Assembly (NCBI GenBank): GCA_945861085.1
Contig: OX244046.1
Location: forward strand, 2,604,001-2,668,000
DNA: 64,000 nt
Direction: 5' to 3'
Origin: Clostridioides difficile_D
GTDB taxonomy: Bacteria; Bacillota; Clostridia; Peptostreptococcales; Peptostreptococcaceae
Position numbers and translations under genes: made by a program. Shown in pieces: positions 9,378-18,659 of the stretch (position 1 is the stretch's first letter; every line of letters starts with the position of its first letter). The notes under the pieces are model-generated. The model was given only the letters and a program-made list of their open reading frames with translations, was not told the origin of the DNA and made no database searches.

Positions 9378-9392
9378 AATTTTCAGAAATAT
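9378..9392. promoter_or_regulatory. Candidate CodY box upstream of the PTS operon
   Basis: The 15-mer AATTTTCAGAAATAT matches the known CodY consensus AATTTTCWGAAAATT at 13 of 15 positions. It lies about 190 bp upstream of srlA in an otherwise gene-free region. AT-rich genomes give chance matches, so this is suggestive only. Confidence 0.45.
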
Positions 9393-9496
9393 ACAAACAT
9401 TATTTCGACTATATTCTAAATTCTTCTTAGAAATTTAAGGGCTTATTTTTATTTATTTTATTATTAAAATTACCTAAGACTAATAAAAATAAAAAA

Positions 9497-9522
9497 ATAG
9501 ATGCCTTTTTATGGACATCTAT
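9497..9522 (-). terminator. Terminator of the AraC-family gene
   Basis: Arms ATAGATG (9497-9503) and CATCTAT (9516-9522) enclose a 12-base loop, followed on the minus strand by a run of seven T and further T-rich sequence. It lies 34 bp past the stop of the AraC-family gene. Confidence 0.7.
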
Positions 9523-9556
9523 CTTTTGATTAAACTATTTTTTAGTTTTTTATAGA

Positions 9557-10426
9557 TTATTTTATAGGTATATAAATATCAATTTGTGAATTCTCATTAT
9601 TAGGACCTAAAAATCGCTCATCGTATACTTCAAAATCATCTCTTATATCAAGTTCTTCTTTTGAGTTTAGAAACCAAGTGCCCCATATATATTCATAAGT
9701 TTTATCTAAACTATTCAAACTACCAATATGAGTAAATATAGCATACTTTCCTCCCTCAATAGTTTTTGAGACAAGTGAATTTGGAACTTCTTCATAGCTA
9801 CTAACTTCAAGCCCTATTATCTCATTAAACTCCATACTTTCACTAATTAGGTGTATTTCAGGGGTTGCTTCACAAATTCCAAAAGCTCTCTTTGATGGCA
9901 AAGTGTTTGGTATAATATGATGTACTTTTGTGAACTTCTCCCATAAACTAGGCAATGAATTATTTTCTAGTCTTACTTTTCCCTTTATACCAATTACCTT
10001 TATTTCGTTTATATCTTTTATAATTGGCTTAATCGTTATATTTCCAACAAGATGTCTCATAAAATCTAATTCTAATTTTTTCTTTTTTCCAACAAATACA
10101 TCTATTCTATTTTTTCTATATTCCATAGGACTAACTTTGTATATAGATTTAAATGCTCTACTAAATGCTTCTGAAGATTCAAATCCACTATCAATAGCTA
10201 TGTCTATCACCTTTTTATCACTGTATAAAAGTTCTTTTGTACTATTTACTAATCGCCTCTTTTTTACGTAGCTTCCTATACTTTCACCAAACATAGACTT
10301 AAATAAGCGTGTTAAATGATAATAAGAATATCCAGATTCTTTTGCCACATCATTTACAGTTATATTTTCTTGTAAATTATTCTCAATATAAATTACAACT
10401 TTTTCAAAATACTTTAAGTAATCCAA
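9557..10426 (-). CDS. AraC-family regulator with C-terminal GyrI-like effector domain
   Basis: About 289 aa: two AraC helix-turn-helix units at the N terminus (about 5-100; VNDVAKESGYSYYHLTRLFK and IDIAIDSGFESSEAFSRAFK) and a GyrI-like small-molecule-binding domain (about 145-289). This is the Rob/BmrR-like layout, typical of regulators that sense hydrophobic cations or drugs. I prefer TTG 10424-10426, which has an AGAGAGGTG site; an ATG at 10462 adds 12 residues but has no ribosome binding site. It stands alone on the minus strand with its own terminator. Target genes cannot be told from the context. Confidence 0.87.
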   Translation of the reverse strand: MDYLKYFEKVVIYIENNLQENITVNDVAKESGYSYYHLTRLFKSMFGESIGSYVKKRRLVNSTKELLYSDKKVIDIAIDSGFESSEAFSRAFKSIYKVSPMEYRKNRIDVFVGKKKKLELDFMRHLVGNITIKPIIKDINEIKVIGIKGKVRLENNSLPSLWEKFTKVHHIIPNTLPSKRAFGICEATPEIHLISESMEFNEIIGLEVSSYEEVPNSLVSKTIEGGKYAIFTHIGSLNSLDKTYEYIWGTWFLNSKEELDIRDDFEVYDERFLGPNNENSQIDIYIPIK

Positions 10427-10569
10427 TATAACACCTCTCTTATGTTTGACATTTTTAAACATCTAAATCAATACTATTTTTCACTATACTAATTAATTCA
10501 ATACAGCAATATAAAAAACATTCAGTTGATGTATAGAATCTAAATATTTAAAATAATTAAATATATTTT

Positions 10570-11688
10570 TTATTCAACTAAATCGAAAAAATCAAATGGT
10601 GCCTTTTCAATATTTATGTTTACTAGTTGTGTTATAGATTTAATATCGTCTTTTAAATAGTGGCTCTCCCATTTATTATTCTCTAATCCACCCCATAAAA
10701 TATTAAACTTTCCTGTATTTAAATCCATAACTATGCTTTTTAAAGTACCAAAAAAATCATTATAGTAATTACAAGATAAGCCATCAGGATACTTTGAAGA
10801 GAATAAATTCATTAACTCTTTCTCTCCAATTTTTTTAGAGTTGTTTATATATTCTTTAATTAATTTATATCTATGAATAGAATTTTTCATTGATTGTGGT
10901 TCTAATTTATGAAGTTTATCAATATGTGTATGATTAGTAGAATGTAAAAAATGTTCTCTCTTATTTTCTAATCTGTTAATTCTATTTACTCCTTTTTTTC
11001 CATCTAAAGTCTCTACAAGTGCAATATTTCCAGACTTATCTGCAAGTAATAAATTTATATTATAGGCAATTGGCATATCTTCTATATATTCTAACGCCTC
11101 ATCTACATCTTTGCAATTCTCTAATAAATATCTAATCACAGCCCAAAACTGTAACCCTACAATGGCTGGTTTTCTCAAACCAACTGAATTGCCTACAGGA
11201 ATACCACATGATGACTGACTTACACCTAAGCCACATTCATTCATGCCTTCACCTCTTCCAAATTGCATAACAGTAGTGCCTATATGTGCATATTTTCCAT
11301 TTACTTTAGTTTTACATAAAACAAAATCTTCCATATTGTGTGAAAAATCGAAATTACGTGCAAATAATACATGCCCATTTTCAGTTAATTCTGGTGCTAA
11401 TGCAACTTGACTACAACCGGGTTTAAGATAGGTCATAGTATAATATAAAATTTGATTACAATTCACTTGAATTGCATCAGCAAAACCTTGCAATTCTTCA
11501 TTAAGACCTGGACAATATTTATCAAATAACTCTGACATCTCTCTTTCTTCTTTTTTACTCACCACATTAGATTTATTAATCTGACCTTCTATTATCTCTG
11601 GCATATTAGCAATCAATTTCCCTAGTTCATATCCTATCTCATAATTTGTACCACTCAATTCAATATTTCTTATTTCTAAAGCTTTCAT
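10570..11688 (-). CDS. C45/acyltransferase-like N-terminal nucleophile hydrolase
   Basis: A 372-aa protein resembling the acyl-CoA:6-aminopenicillanate acyltransferase (peptidase C45) and choloylglycine hydrolase group. The putative nucleophile Cys follows KPG (YLKPGCSQVAL, near residue 92); HVLFARNFDFS and MNECGLGVSQSSCG are the next family blocks. In this fold the Cys is normally exposed by autoprocessing; here it is internal, as in the C45 precursor. ATG 11686-11688 has GGAGGGA 5 bases upstream; a 20-residue extension to 11748 lacks a site. Likely cleaves or transfers an N-acyl group, substrate unknown. Separated from neighbours, so a single-gene unit. Confidence 0.78.
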   Translation of the reverse strand: MKALEIRNIELSGTNYEIGYELGKLIANMPEIIEGQINKSNVVSKKEEREMSELFDKYCPGLNEELQGFADAIQVNCNQILYYTMTYLKPGCSQVALAPELTENGHVLFARNFDFSHNMEDFVLCKTKVNGKYAHIGTTVMQFGRGEGMNECGLGVSQSSCGIPVGNSVGLRKPAIVGLQFWAVIRYLLENCKDVDEALEYIEDMPIAYNINLLLADKSGNIALVETLDGKKGVNRINRLENKREHFLHSTNHTHIDKLHKLEPQSMKNSIHRYKLIKEYINNSKKIGEKELMNLFSSKYPDGLSCNYYNDFFGTLKSIVMDLNTGKFNILWGGLENNKWESHYLKDDIKSITQLVNINIEKAPFDFFDLVE

Positions 11689-11801
11689 ATGTATCCCTCC
11701 TATATATATCTTACAATCGATTTTATCATTCAAACTGTAATCATTCATGATATTTTGTGCTACAAGTTAAAAAGACTATATAAAAACAGATAAACCTCTC
11801 T

Positions 11802-11886
11802 TTCATTGTTGAAATGATAAAAATATATTTAATTTCATACAAAAAAAGAGTATCTCATAAACTAAAAGTTCATTTTGAGACACTCC
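11802..11886. repeat. Dispersed terminator repeat, copy A
   Basis: About 85 bp that recurs, inverted, at 25363-25444 with about 90% identity by eye. Read on the minus strand it begins with a hairpin (GAGTGTCTCA ... ATGAGATACTC, loop AAATGAACTTTTAGTTT) followed by seven T, then a conserved AT-rich tail ending near CAACAATGAA. It lies directly after the M20 amidohydrolase gene, whose terminator it probably is. Confidence 0.8.
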
Positions 11887-11924
11887 TCTTATTTCAAATA
11901 CTACAATTAAAAATAATCTAAATA

Positions 11925-13061
11925 CTACTCTTCCTTCATTTTTTTCAATAACTCTGGATTTTCAAATAAATTAAATCCTGTTAAAGCTAATATTTTTATA
12001 CCATCAATCACTCTATCTTTTGCATATTGATTTATAGAAGCTTCTAAAAACTCTTTTGTGTGTAGTTCTTCTCCATTTTCAGAAAACTTCATCAAAGGAT
12101 GTATACATGGCATTATTTGACTTAAATTTCCCATATCTGTTGAACCCAACATTACTTGATCGTCTTCATATATTCCAAATTCTTCCATGATTTTTGTAAA
12201 TATACCTGTTAAAACTTTGTTTTCATTTAATCCTTGACAAGTTGGCTCAAAGTGATAAAATTCAAGTTCACATCCAGTAGCTATTGCAGCGCCTCTAGCA
12301 CAATTTTTCACTTTTTCTACTACTTCATCAAAATAATTTTGTTCTTTTGCCCTTATCTCTAATCTTACTTTTCCCATATCAGGTATTACATTTGCAGCAG
12401 TCCCTGCTTCTAGTATAATACCATGTATTCTCGTTCCATCTACTAGTTGTTGTCTTAGTGCATTTATATTGTTATATAGTAATACTACTGCATCTAGGGC
12501 ATTTATTCCATTATATGGCTTAGCTCCTGCATGAGATGCTTTTCCAGTGAATATAAAATCTAGACCTCCTATTGCTATAATTTCTGGTGCTACACAAGTC
12601 TTCGAATTTGGATGTATCATCATTGCTGCATCATATCCATCAAATACACCATGTTCTATCAAGTAAGGTTTTCCATCTCCAGTTTCTTCAGCAGGCGTCC
12701 CAATTATACTTACCTCTCCTTTGTAAGTATCTAGTATACTTGAAAGAGCTATTCCAGCTCCAACTCCCATAGATGCTATTAAATGATGTCCACATGCATG
12801 ACCATTTCCTGGAAGAGCATCGTATTCTGCTATAAAAGCAATTCTTGGTCCATCACCATTTTTCTTAGTTGCTTTAAAAGCTGTAGCCATACCTGCTAAA
12901 TTTTCTTCAACTTCAAAGCCCTCTTCTCTTAAAAATTCTGCTATTTTTTTAGCAGACTTATATTCTTGTAAGGCAATTTCTGGTTCATCATATAAAGATT
13001 GACATAGCCCTAAAATTTTTTCTTTCTTTAAATCTGCCACTTGTATTATTTTTTCTTTCAT
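11925..13061 (-). CDS. M20-family amidohydrolase (AbgB/IAA-amino acid hydrolase-like)
   Basis: A 378-aa metal-dependent amidohydrolase of the M20D group. Metal-binding landmarks are NGHACGHHLIAS (about 92-103), the acidic pair in TPAEETGDG (about 131-139) and a late HTKEF. The dimerisation domain starts at SHAGAKPYNG. Related enzymes release an amino acid from N-acyl or N-aryl conjugates, or cut dipeptides. ATG 13059-13061 is chosen because GGGAGG precedes it by 9 bases; an ATG 18 bases upstream overlaps that site. It lies 55 bp downstream of the AGCS symporter, so the pair may import and deacylate an amino-acid conjugate. Substrate inferred only. Confidence 0.87.
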   Translation of the reverse strand: MKEKIIQVADLKKEKILGLCQSLYDEPEIALQEYKSAKKIAEFLREEGFEVEENLAGMATAFKATKKNGDGPRIAFIAEYDALPGNGHACGHHLIASMGVGAGIALSSILDTYKGEVSIIGTPAEETGDGKPYLIEHGVFDGYDAAMMIHPNSKTCVAPEIIAIGGLDFIFTGKASHAGAKPYNGINALDAVVLLYNNINALRQQLVDGTRIHGIILEAGTAANVIPDMGKVRLEIRAKEQNYFDEVVEKVKNCARGAAIATGCELEFYHFEPTCQGLNENKVLTGIFTKIMEEFGIYEDDQVMLGSTDMGNLSQIMPCIHPLMKFSENGEELHTKEFLEASINQYAKDRVIDGIKILALTGFNLFENPELLKKMKEE

Positions 13062-13116
13062 ATCAATCTTACCTCCCATTAAATTTATTTATTCATTTTT
13101 GTATCCTATTATAACT

Positions 13117-14580
13117 TTAATTTAGTTTATCTTTATTCTCTTTTAGGTATCTATTTTCCCAAAATTCAGCATTTTTTATATCCAGTTCTATAGGGTTAAA
13201 AGTTCTATCACTCCTTTTAATTCCCATCTTTTTCTGTCTTAGATAATCATAATATGAATTTATAGCTGGTTTTTTTAATGTAAAGATGGCAATTAAATTT
13301 ATATATGTTAATATCCCTATACATATATCACCTAGTGCCCAACTTGTAAGTGGTTCTATAAAACAACACATTGCTGCACATATTATAAGCATAAATCTAC
13401 AGACATTAATTATGTACTTTTCATGTTTTTCTGCTTTAATTCTAGTTACTAAGTAAGATACATTAGTCTCCATCATGTATGAAAATGCTAACAAAGTTGT
13501 AAATGTAAATAATAATAAAACTATTGCTATAAAAATATCACCTAATTGCGGATGTAATGTATTTATTGCACTCTGTACATATTGTGGACCCGGCTCTACA
13601 CCTGGTAGTGTTGTGCAAACACCTGTAACATTATACATTCCTGTTATTACAATCATAATACCTGTAGCCATACATATTAATAGTGTGTCTACATAAACAG
13701 AAAATGCTTGAACTAATCCTTGTTTGGCTGGATGACTTACTTCTGCTGCTGCAGCACCATAAGTTCCAGAGCCTTCTCCTGCTTCATTTGAGTATATACC
13801 TCTTTTTACTCCCCAAGATATTGCTGAACCTAACATCCCTCCAAAAACTGAACCAAATCCAAATGCAGATTTAAACATTGTTACAATAGCTCCTGGAACC
13901 AAATTTATATTTGTTATGATTATTATTAATGTCATAATAAGGTATGCTCCACCCATTATAGGTACCACTTTCTCTGCAAATAAACCAATCCTTTTAATTC
14001 CTCCAAAGATTATTATTCCTAGTGCAATAGAAGATGTAACTGCTATTGTCATTTTTGAAAATCCAAATGCTTGATTCATTGCTAGATATAAAGTGTTTGA
14101 TTGTGTACCAGGCATAAAAAATGTATAACTTATTATTGCAACTATTGAAAATAAAACTGAACACTTTTTCCACCCAAGACCTTTTTCAAAATAATATGGA
14201 GGACCACCTCTGTACTGCCCATCATGCTCATCTTTATATATTTGAGCTAGAGTAGATTCTACAAATGCAGTTGCCGAGCCTAATGTAGCCATTATACACA
14301 TCCATACTAACGCTCCTGGACCTCCCATTGCTATTGCTACAGCTACACCAGCTATATTTCCAGTCCCTATTCTTCCAGCCATAGATGTAGCAAAACCTTG
14401 AAATGATGATATCCCAACATGAGAACTATCTCCTTCAAGCAAGAGAGTAAACATCTCTTTTACATCTCTTATTTGAAAGAATTTTAATTTCAATGAAAAA
14501 TATAATCCTATACACAAACACATTGCAACTAATACGGGTGACCAAACAATTCCATTAATGGTGTTAACTAAATCGGTCAC
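13117..14580 (-). CDS. Alanine/glycine:cation symporter (AGCS family)
   Basis: A 487-aa polytopic membrane protein with about 10-11 hydrophobic spans and the AGCS signature region GRIGTGNIAGVAVAIAMGG (about 69-87) plus SNEAGEGSGTYGAAAAE. The family moves alanine, glycine or related small amino acids with Na+ or H+. GTG 14578-14580 with a GGTGAG site is the likely start. Probable two-gene operon with the M20 amidohydrolase downstream. Exact substrate not readable from sequence. Confidence 0.92.
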   Translation of the reverse strand: MTDLVNTINGIVWSPVLVAMCLCIGLYFSLKLKFFQIRDVKEMFTLLLEGDSSHVGISSFQGFATSMAGRIGTGNIAGVAVAIAMGGPGALVWMCIMATLGSATAFVESTLAQIYKDEHDGQYRGGPPYYFEKGLGWKKCSVLFSIVAIISYTFFMPGTQSNTLYLAMNQAFGFSKMTIAVTSSIALGIIIFGGIKRIGLFAEKVVPIMGGAYLIMTLIIIITNINLVPGAIVTMFKSAFGFGSVFGGMLGSAISWGVKRGIYSNEAGEGSGTYGAAAAEVSHPAKQGLVQAFSVYVDTLLICMATGIMIVITGMYNVTGVCTTLPGVEPGPQYVQSAINTLHPQLGDIFIAIVLLLFTFTTLLAFSYMMETNVSYLVTRIKAEKHEKYIINVCRFMLIICAAMCCFIEPLTSWALGDICIGILTYINLIAIFTLKKPAINSYYDYLRQKKMGIKRSDRTFNPIELDIKNAEFWENRYLKENKDKLN

Positions 14581-15227
14581 TTAACTCACCACCATTCATT
14601 TTATATTTATAGACAATAATTTAAACAGCTATATTTCAATATTTTATATAATCTTTATCTTAATATATCTAAAAAATCTATCTTCTATTTATTTATATTA
14701 TTTTTAATCCACAATCTACAAATATTTATTTCTAAAATCAAGAATATTAATCGATATCTAAACATAAATTTATAAACTTTTTAACGATATGTGTTTGACC
14801 AATAATCAAACAATATAAATTGGAATACATATAATGAAAAGCCTGAAATTGTTACTATATAAATAGTACAATATACAATTATTGATATATAATTAAATAG
14901 TATCTAGTTAGATTTTAAATTTTCGTATTTATTATTAGGTGTAAAATTGAGTACAACTACCATCTATTTTTGAAATTCTTTTAAAATTTAAATTAAATAG
15001 GTTTATGTAAATATGCAAATAGATAATAATTGCTACTCAATTTTATACATTTAGGGGTAACTTTATGCTAAAACCTAGAAAACTTGATAACATTTTGATT
15101 TTTACGTTTTATTCTCTAAACATTATTATAAAACTTAATCTACTGATATTTTTTATGTTATTTATACAATCACATTCATCAAAATAAGTATTATATTTAC
15201 ATATACTTAATCACCAAATTTGAATAT
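14581..15227. other. 650-bp gene-free region between the MFS gene and the AGCS operon
   Basis: No ORF with a credible ribosome binding site is present on either strand. It holds the AGCS promoter (near 14590-14700, not pinned down) and an imperfect inverted repeat at 14940-15048 described separately. Very AT-rich. Confidence 0.6.
14940..15048. repeat. 109-bp element bounded by ~32-bp imperfect inverted repeats
   Basis: The left arm begins TGTAAAATTGAGTA (14940-14953) and continues to about 14971. The right arm ends TACTCAATTTTATAC (15034-15048) and begins near 15017. The arms pair over about 32 bases with one gap and a few mismatches, and share the inner TATCTATTT/CATCTATTT block. The layout resembles a small MITE-like element or a long RNA hairpin; no target-site duplication was confirmed. 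Confidence 0.55.
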
Positions 15228-16487
15228 TTAAGCTTCTAATTTACTTGCTCTTCTCTTCTTAACCTTTAATATATATAAACAAGATAATATTCCAATAATT
15301 AGAATTGCTATCTGGAATATAAATGTGTATGTGTAACCTTTATTACCATAAGTATCTATCCAATGTCCTATTAATGCAAATTGGAATACATCTGGTGAAA
15401 ATCCTAAAGCTGCAGCTATACCTATAGTAGTTGCTGAATATTTAACTGGAACTTTTACTTCATCTTGAACTGCATAGTATATACCTTTTCCCATGTAACC
15501 TAATATACCTACTACAAATGTTAGAGCTATGAATATAGTCATTGGAGTTGATGCAGGTAATACTAGGAATAAAATTATTACTGCTATACCAAATACATAA
15601 ATTGGTAAAAGTACTTTCGTAGGTGATTTTAATTTGTCTGCACAGTATCCTCCAAATGGTGCTCCAAACAATTTTAGACCATGCTGTCTTATTATTGCTA
15701 GTGCACCAGATAGTGCAACAGAACCTCCAAGTACTGATGTTATATATGGTGTAAAATAAGACATTGTAACTGTGAATGAATATACACAGAATATACTTAT
15801 ACCTACTAGCCAAGTATTTGGTGATTTTAGTACTGTCATAAAATCACCAGCAGACATTTTTTCACTTGCTTCTTCTTTATCTTCTCTAATATCTACATCT
15901 TTAATTACATACCATAATACTGGACACATTGCTATTGATAATATTCCTAGAGATATCATTACCCATCTCATCCCCAATGTAGGAGTTGCAAAGCATGTAT
16001 AAATATATAAGAATATTGCGCCCATTACTACTCCAGAAACTCCAACCATAGCTTCATTAAATCCATAAACTTTACCTTGATTATCTTTTCCTATAACTCT
16101 AAGTATCTTTACCATAGAAGGATAGTTCATAACTAATGATGTAATTGCACAACCTACCCAAGTTGCAACTGCAAATGGATAGTTCATATTAAATGCAAAT
16201 AAAAATGATACTACTCCATTAAGAAACACAGAACCTAAAATTATCTTTCTATAATCAAATCTATCTGCTAACCAACCTCCTATAGGAGCTCCAAATATAT
16301 TTCCTAATCCATAAATCGTAAGTAGAAAACCTAGTTGAGTATTTGTACATTCTAATGCTTTTAAGATTGGATCATATAATGTATATTGGATAAATGGTAT
16401 AATATAAACTAATTCCCAAGATATTGCTATAATAACAAGTTGAAACATTAACTTTCCAAACTTTATACCGTTCTCTTTTTCTCCCAT
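15228..16487 (-). CDS. Major facilitator superfamily transporter
   Basis: A 419-aa membrane protein with about 12 hydrophobic spans and an MFS motif A-like loop (GGWLADRFDYRKI) between spans 2 and 3, repeated in weaker form after span 8 (GGYCADKLKSPTKV). The start has a GAGGG site before ATG 16485-16487. It is the last gene of the buk-ptb-aminotransferase operon (23-bp gap), so it probably moves the amino acid fermented by that pathway or its acid product. The transported compound is not known. Confidence 0.85.
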   Translation of the reverse strand: MGEKENGIKFGKLMFQLVIIAISWELVYIIPFIQYTLYDPILKALECTNTQLGFLLTIYGLGNIFGAPIGGWLADRFDYRKIILGSVFLNGVVSFLFAFNMNYPFAVATWVGCAITSLVMNYPSMVKILRVIGKDNQGKVYGFNEAMVGVSGVVMGAIFLYIYTCFATPTLGMRWVMISLGILSIAMCPVLWYVIKDVDIREDKEEASEKMSAGDFMTVLKSPNTWLVGISIFCVYSFTVTMSYFTPYITSVLGGSVALSGALAIIRQHGLKLFGAPFGGYCADKLKSPTKVLLPIYVFGIAVIILFLVLPASTPMTIFIALTFVVGILGYMGKGIYYAVQDEVKVPVKYSATTIGIAAALGFSPDVFQFALIGHWIDTYGNKGYTYTFIFQIAILIIGILSCLYILKVKKRRASKLEA

Positions 16488-16510
16488 ATTTAAACCCTCA
16501 CTTTTTATAT

Positions 16511-17719
16511 TTATTCACAAGCATAATTGAGTTCTTTTTTTATAACTTCTGCAAGTATTTGAACACCTTTAACAATTTGTTCTTCTGACATTGTTGTATA
16601 GTTAAGTCTCATAGTATTCTTTGGACCATTGTTTGCAAAGAAAGATTCTCCAGAAACATAAGCAACTCCAGCATCAATGGCTTTATCTAGTAAATCATCT
16701 ACATTTATGCTTTCAGGAAGTTCAACCCATATAAACATTCCTCCATCTGGCTCTGTATATTTAGCTTCCTCTGGGAAGTGTTTCTTCATAGCATCTAACA
16801 TCAATAGACATCTTTTTTTATACTCTGCTCTTATTTTTTCTATATGCTCATTTAAGTTATATTTCTTTAAAAATTCTATTACTTGTACTTGAGAAAATTG
16901 GTTTGACTGTAAATCTATACCTTGTTTTAAAAGTTCTGCTTTATCTATAATGTCTACATTACCACACATCCAAGCAACTCTAAATCCTGGACATAATACC
17001 TTTGAAAATGACCCTAGATATAATACTTTGTCTTTAGTATCAAGTGATTTAAGTGTAGGTAGAGGCTCTGGTGTGAATCTTATTTCTCCATAAGGATTAT
17101 CTTCTATTACTATGACATCATATTTATTTACAACTTCCATAAAATCTTTTCTTCTTTGTAAAGACCACGTTTTTCCTGTAGGATTTTGAAATGTTGGTAT
17201 TACATAGATTACCTTTATATTAGAATTTTCAGATAATAATTTATCTAATTCATCTGTTACCATTCCTTCTTCATCTGTATCTACTCCTAAAAAATCACAT
17301 TCATAAGGTCTAAATGCATTTATTGCACCTAAGTAACTTGGATTTTCTGTAACTACTATATCTCCCTTTTCAAGTAAAATCATAGCACTAAGAGCGATAC
17401 CTTGTTGTGACCCAGTAGTTATTATGATATTTTCTGCTTTTGTATCAATATTTTCTTCTTCTTTCATTCTTTTTACTAATAAATCTAATAACTCATCTTC
17501 ACCTTTAGTAGGTCCATATGCCAAGGCAAATTTTCCTCTTTCATTAAGTACTTTTTGAGTTATTTCACTTATCTCTTCTATTGGAAATAAATTTGGGTCA
17601 GGAAGTCCTGCCGCAAAAGATATAACAGTACCACCACTTGCTACCTTCTGAGCTATTTTCTTTTGAGAATCTCTTATAGCTGAAGCTTTTACCATATCCA
17701 TTCTTTTTGCATATTTCAT
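16511..17719 (-). CDS. PLP-dependent aminotransferase, class I/II (2-aminoadipate/branched-chain type)
   Basis: A 402-aa fold-type I aminotransferase. Landmarks: TTGSQQGIALSAMILLEKGD (about 105-124), the NP(T) substrate loop in IPTFQNPTGKTWS, IEDNPYGEIRF with the PLP-ring Asp, and the Schiff-base Lys in LYLGSFSKVLCPGFRVAW. Similar to LysN/KAT-like enzymes that accept aromatic, branched or 2-aminoadipate substrates. It lies 29 bp after ptb in the same operon as buk. The natural role is probably deamination of an amino acid to the 2-oxoacid used by the ferredoxin oxidoreductase next door. Substrate is inference. Confidence 0.88.
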   Translation of the reverse strand: MKYAKRMDMVKASAIRDSQKKIAQKVASGGTVISFAAGLPDPNLFPIEEISEITQKVLNERGKFALAYGPTKGEDELLDLLVKRMKEEENIDTKAENIIITTGSQQGIALSAMILLEKGDIVVTENPSYLGAINAFRPYECDFLGVDTDEEGMVTDELDKLLSENSNIKVIYVIPTFQNPTGKTWSLQRRKDFMEVVNKYDVIVIEDNPYGEIRFTPEPLPTLKSLDTKDKVLYLGSFSKVLCPGFRVAWMCGNVDIIDKAELLKQGIDLQSNQFSQVQVIEFLKKYNLNEHIEKIRAEYKKRCLLMLDAMKKHFPEEAKYTEPDGGMFIWVELPESINVDDLLDKAIDAGVAYVSGESFFANNGPKNTMRLNYTTMSEEQIVKGVQILAEVIKKELNYACE

Positions 17720-17748
17720 AATACTTTATCCTCCTTAATAATAATTTC

Positions 17749-18642
17749 TTATTGTGATGCTAAGCACGCTAATGCTATTGAATTTATTTTAATTTCAGCT
17801 GTATCAGAACGTGAACCTAAAATTATTGGATTTGTTGCTCCTAAAACTATACCTGCCCACTTAGCTTTATTAAATCTAAGCCATGACTTTCCTAATATAT
17901 TCCCTGCTTCTATATTTGGAAATACTAATAAGTCAACATCACCAGCGATATTGCTTTTAATACCTTTATGTTCTGCTGCATGTGCATCAAATGCTACATC
18001 AAATGCTATTGGACCTTCTACTATACAACTTGGTATTTCTCCTGATTTTTCCATCTCCACAAGTAAGTTGGCATCCACTGTAGATTGTATTTTAGGGTCT
18101 ACCATTTCATTTGCAGTAAGTATCGCAGTTTTAGGATTTTCCATACCAATACTCTTCATAGTAAGAAGTGCATTTATCATTATATCTTTTTTTTGATTTA
18201 AATTTGGTGATACATTTATACCACTATCAGTGCAATAAAGAAGTTTGTGGTATTGAGGTAATTCATATACTGCAAGTAAACTTAATAATCTTCCTGTTCT
18301 AAGACCAGTTTCTTTGTTTAGTATAGCTCTCATATAGACACTTGTATTTACTAATCCTTTCATAAGAATTTTAGCATCCTTATTCTTAACTATCTCTACA
18401 GCCTTTTTAACTGATTCATCAGGATTTTGACATCCTATTATTTCATGCCCTTTTAATCCAATTTCTTTTGATATGTTTTCTATTTTATCCTTGTCTCCCA
18501 CAAGAATTGGCTTTATAATATTTAAATCTGTTGCTGATTTTACAGACTTTAATACTTCTTTATCTTCTGCAACAGCAACACTTACAATAACAGGTTCAAG
18601 CTTTTTAGCCTCTTCCAATAAATTATTAAAATCTTTTAACAT
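17749..18642 (-). CDS. ptb: Phosphate butyryltransferase (phosphotransacylase)
   Basis: A 297-aa enzyme of the phosphate acetyl/butyryltransferase family that converts an acyl-CoA and Pi to acyl-phosphate and CoA. Recognisable blocks are KPILVGDKDKIE, KDAKILMKGLVNT, GPIAFDVAFDAHAAEHKG and DLLVFPNIEAGN. Length matches clostridial Ptb (about 300 aa). It follows butyrate kinase by 17 bp with an AGGAGA site. With Buk it makes ATP by substrate-level phosphorylation. Because an oxoacid:ferredoxin oxidoreductase lies next door, the acyl group could be isobutyryl, isovaleryl or similar rather than butyryl. Confidence 0.92.
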   Translation of the reverse strand: MLKDFNNLLEEAKKLEPVIVSVAVAEDKEVLKSVKSATDLNIIKPILVGDKDKIENISKEIGLKGHEIIGCQNPDESVKKAVEIVKNKDAKILMKGLVNTSVYMRAILNKETGLRTGRLLSLLAVYELPQYHKLLYCTDSGINVSPNLNQKKDIMINALLTMKSIGMENPKTAILTANEMVDPKIQSTVDANLLVEMEKSGEIPSCIVEGPIAFDVAFDAHAAEHKGIKSNIAGDVDLLVFPNIEAGNILGKSWLRFNKAKWAGIVLGATNPIILGSRSDTAEIKINSIALACLASQ

Positions 18643-18659
18643 ACTCTTTCTCCTAAATA

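Noticed and set aside
17222..17240. CodY-like string inside the aminotransferase gene
   Set aside because: 12 of 15 match within a coding sequence; expected by chance at this base composition.
17851..17875. Second CRISPR-core-like string (CCACTTAG) inside ptb
   Set aside because: Only 8 bases match and it lies in a well-conserved coding region.
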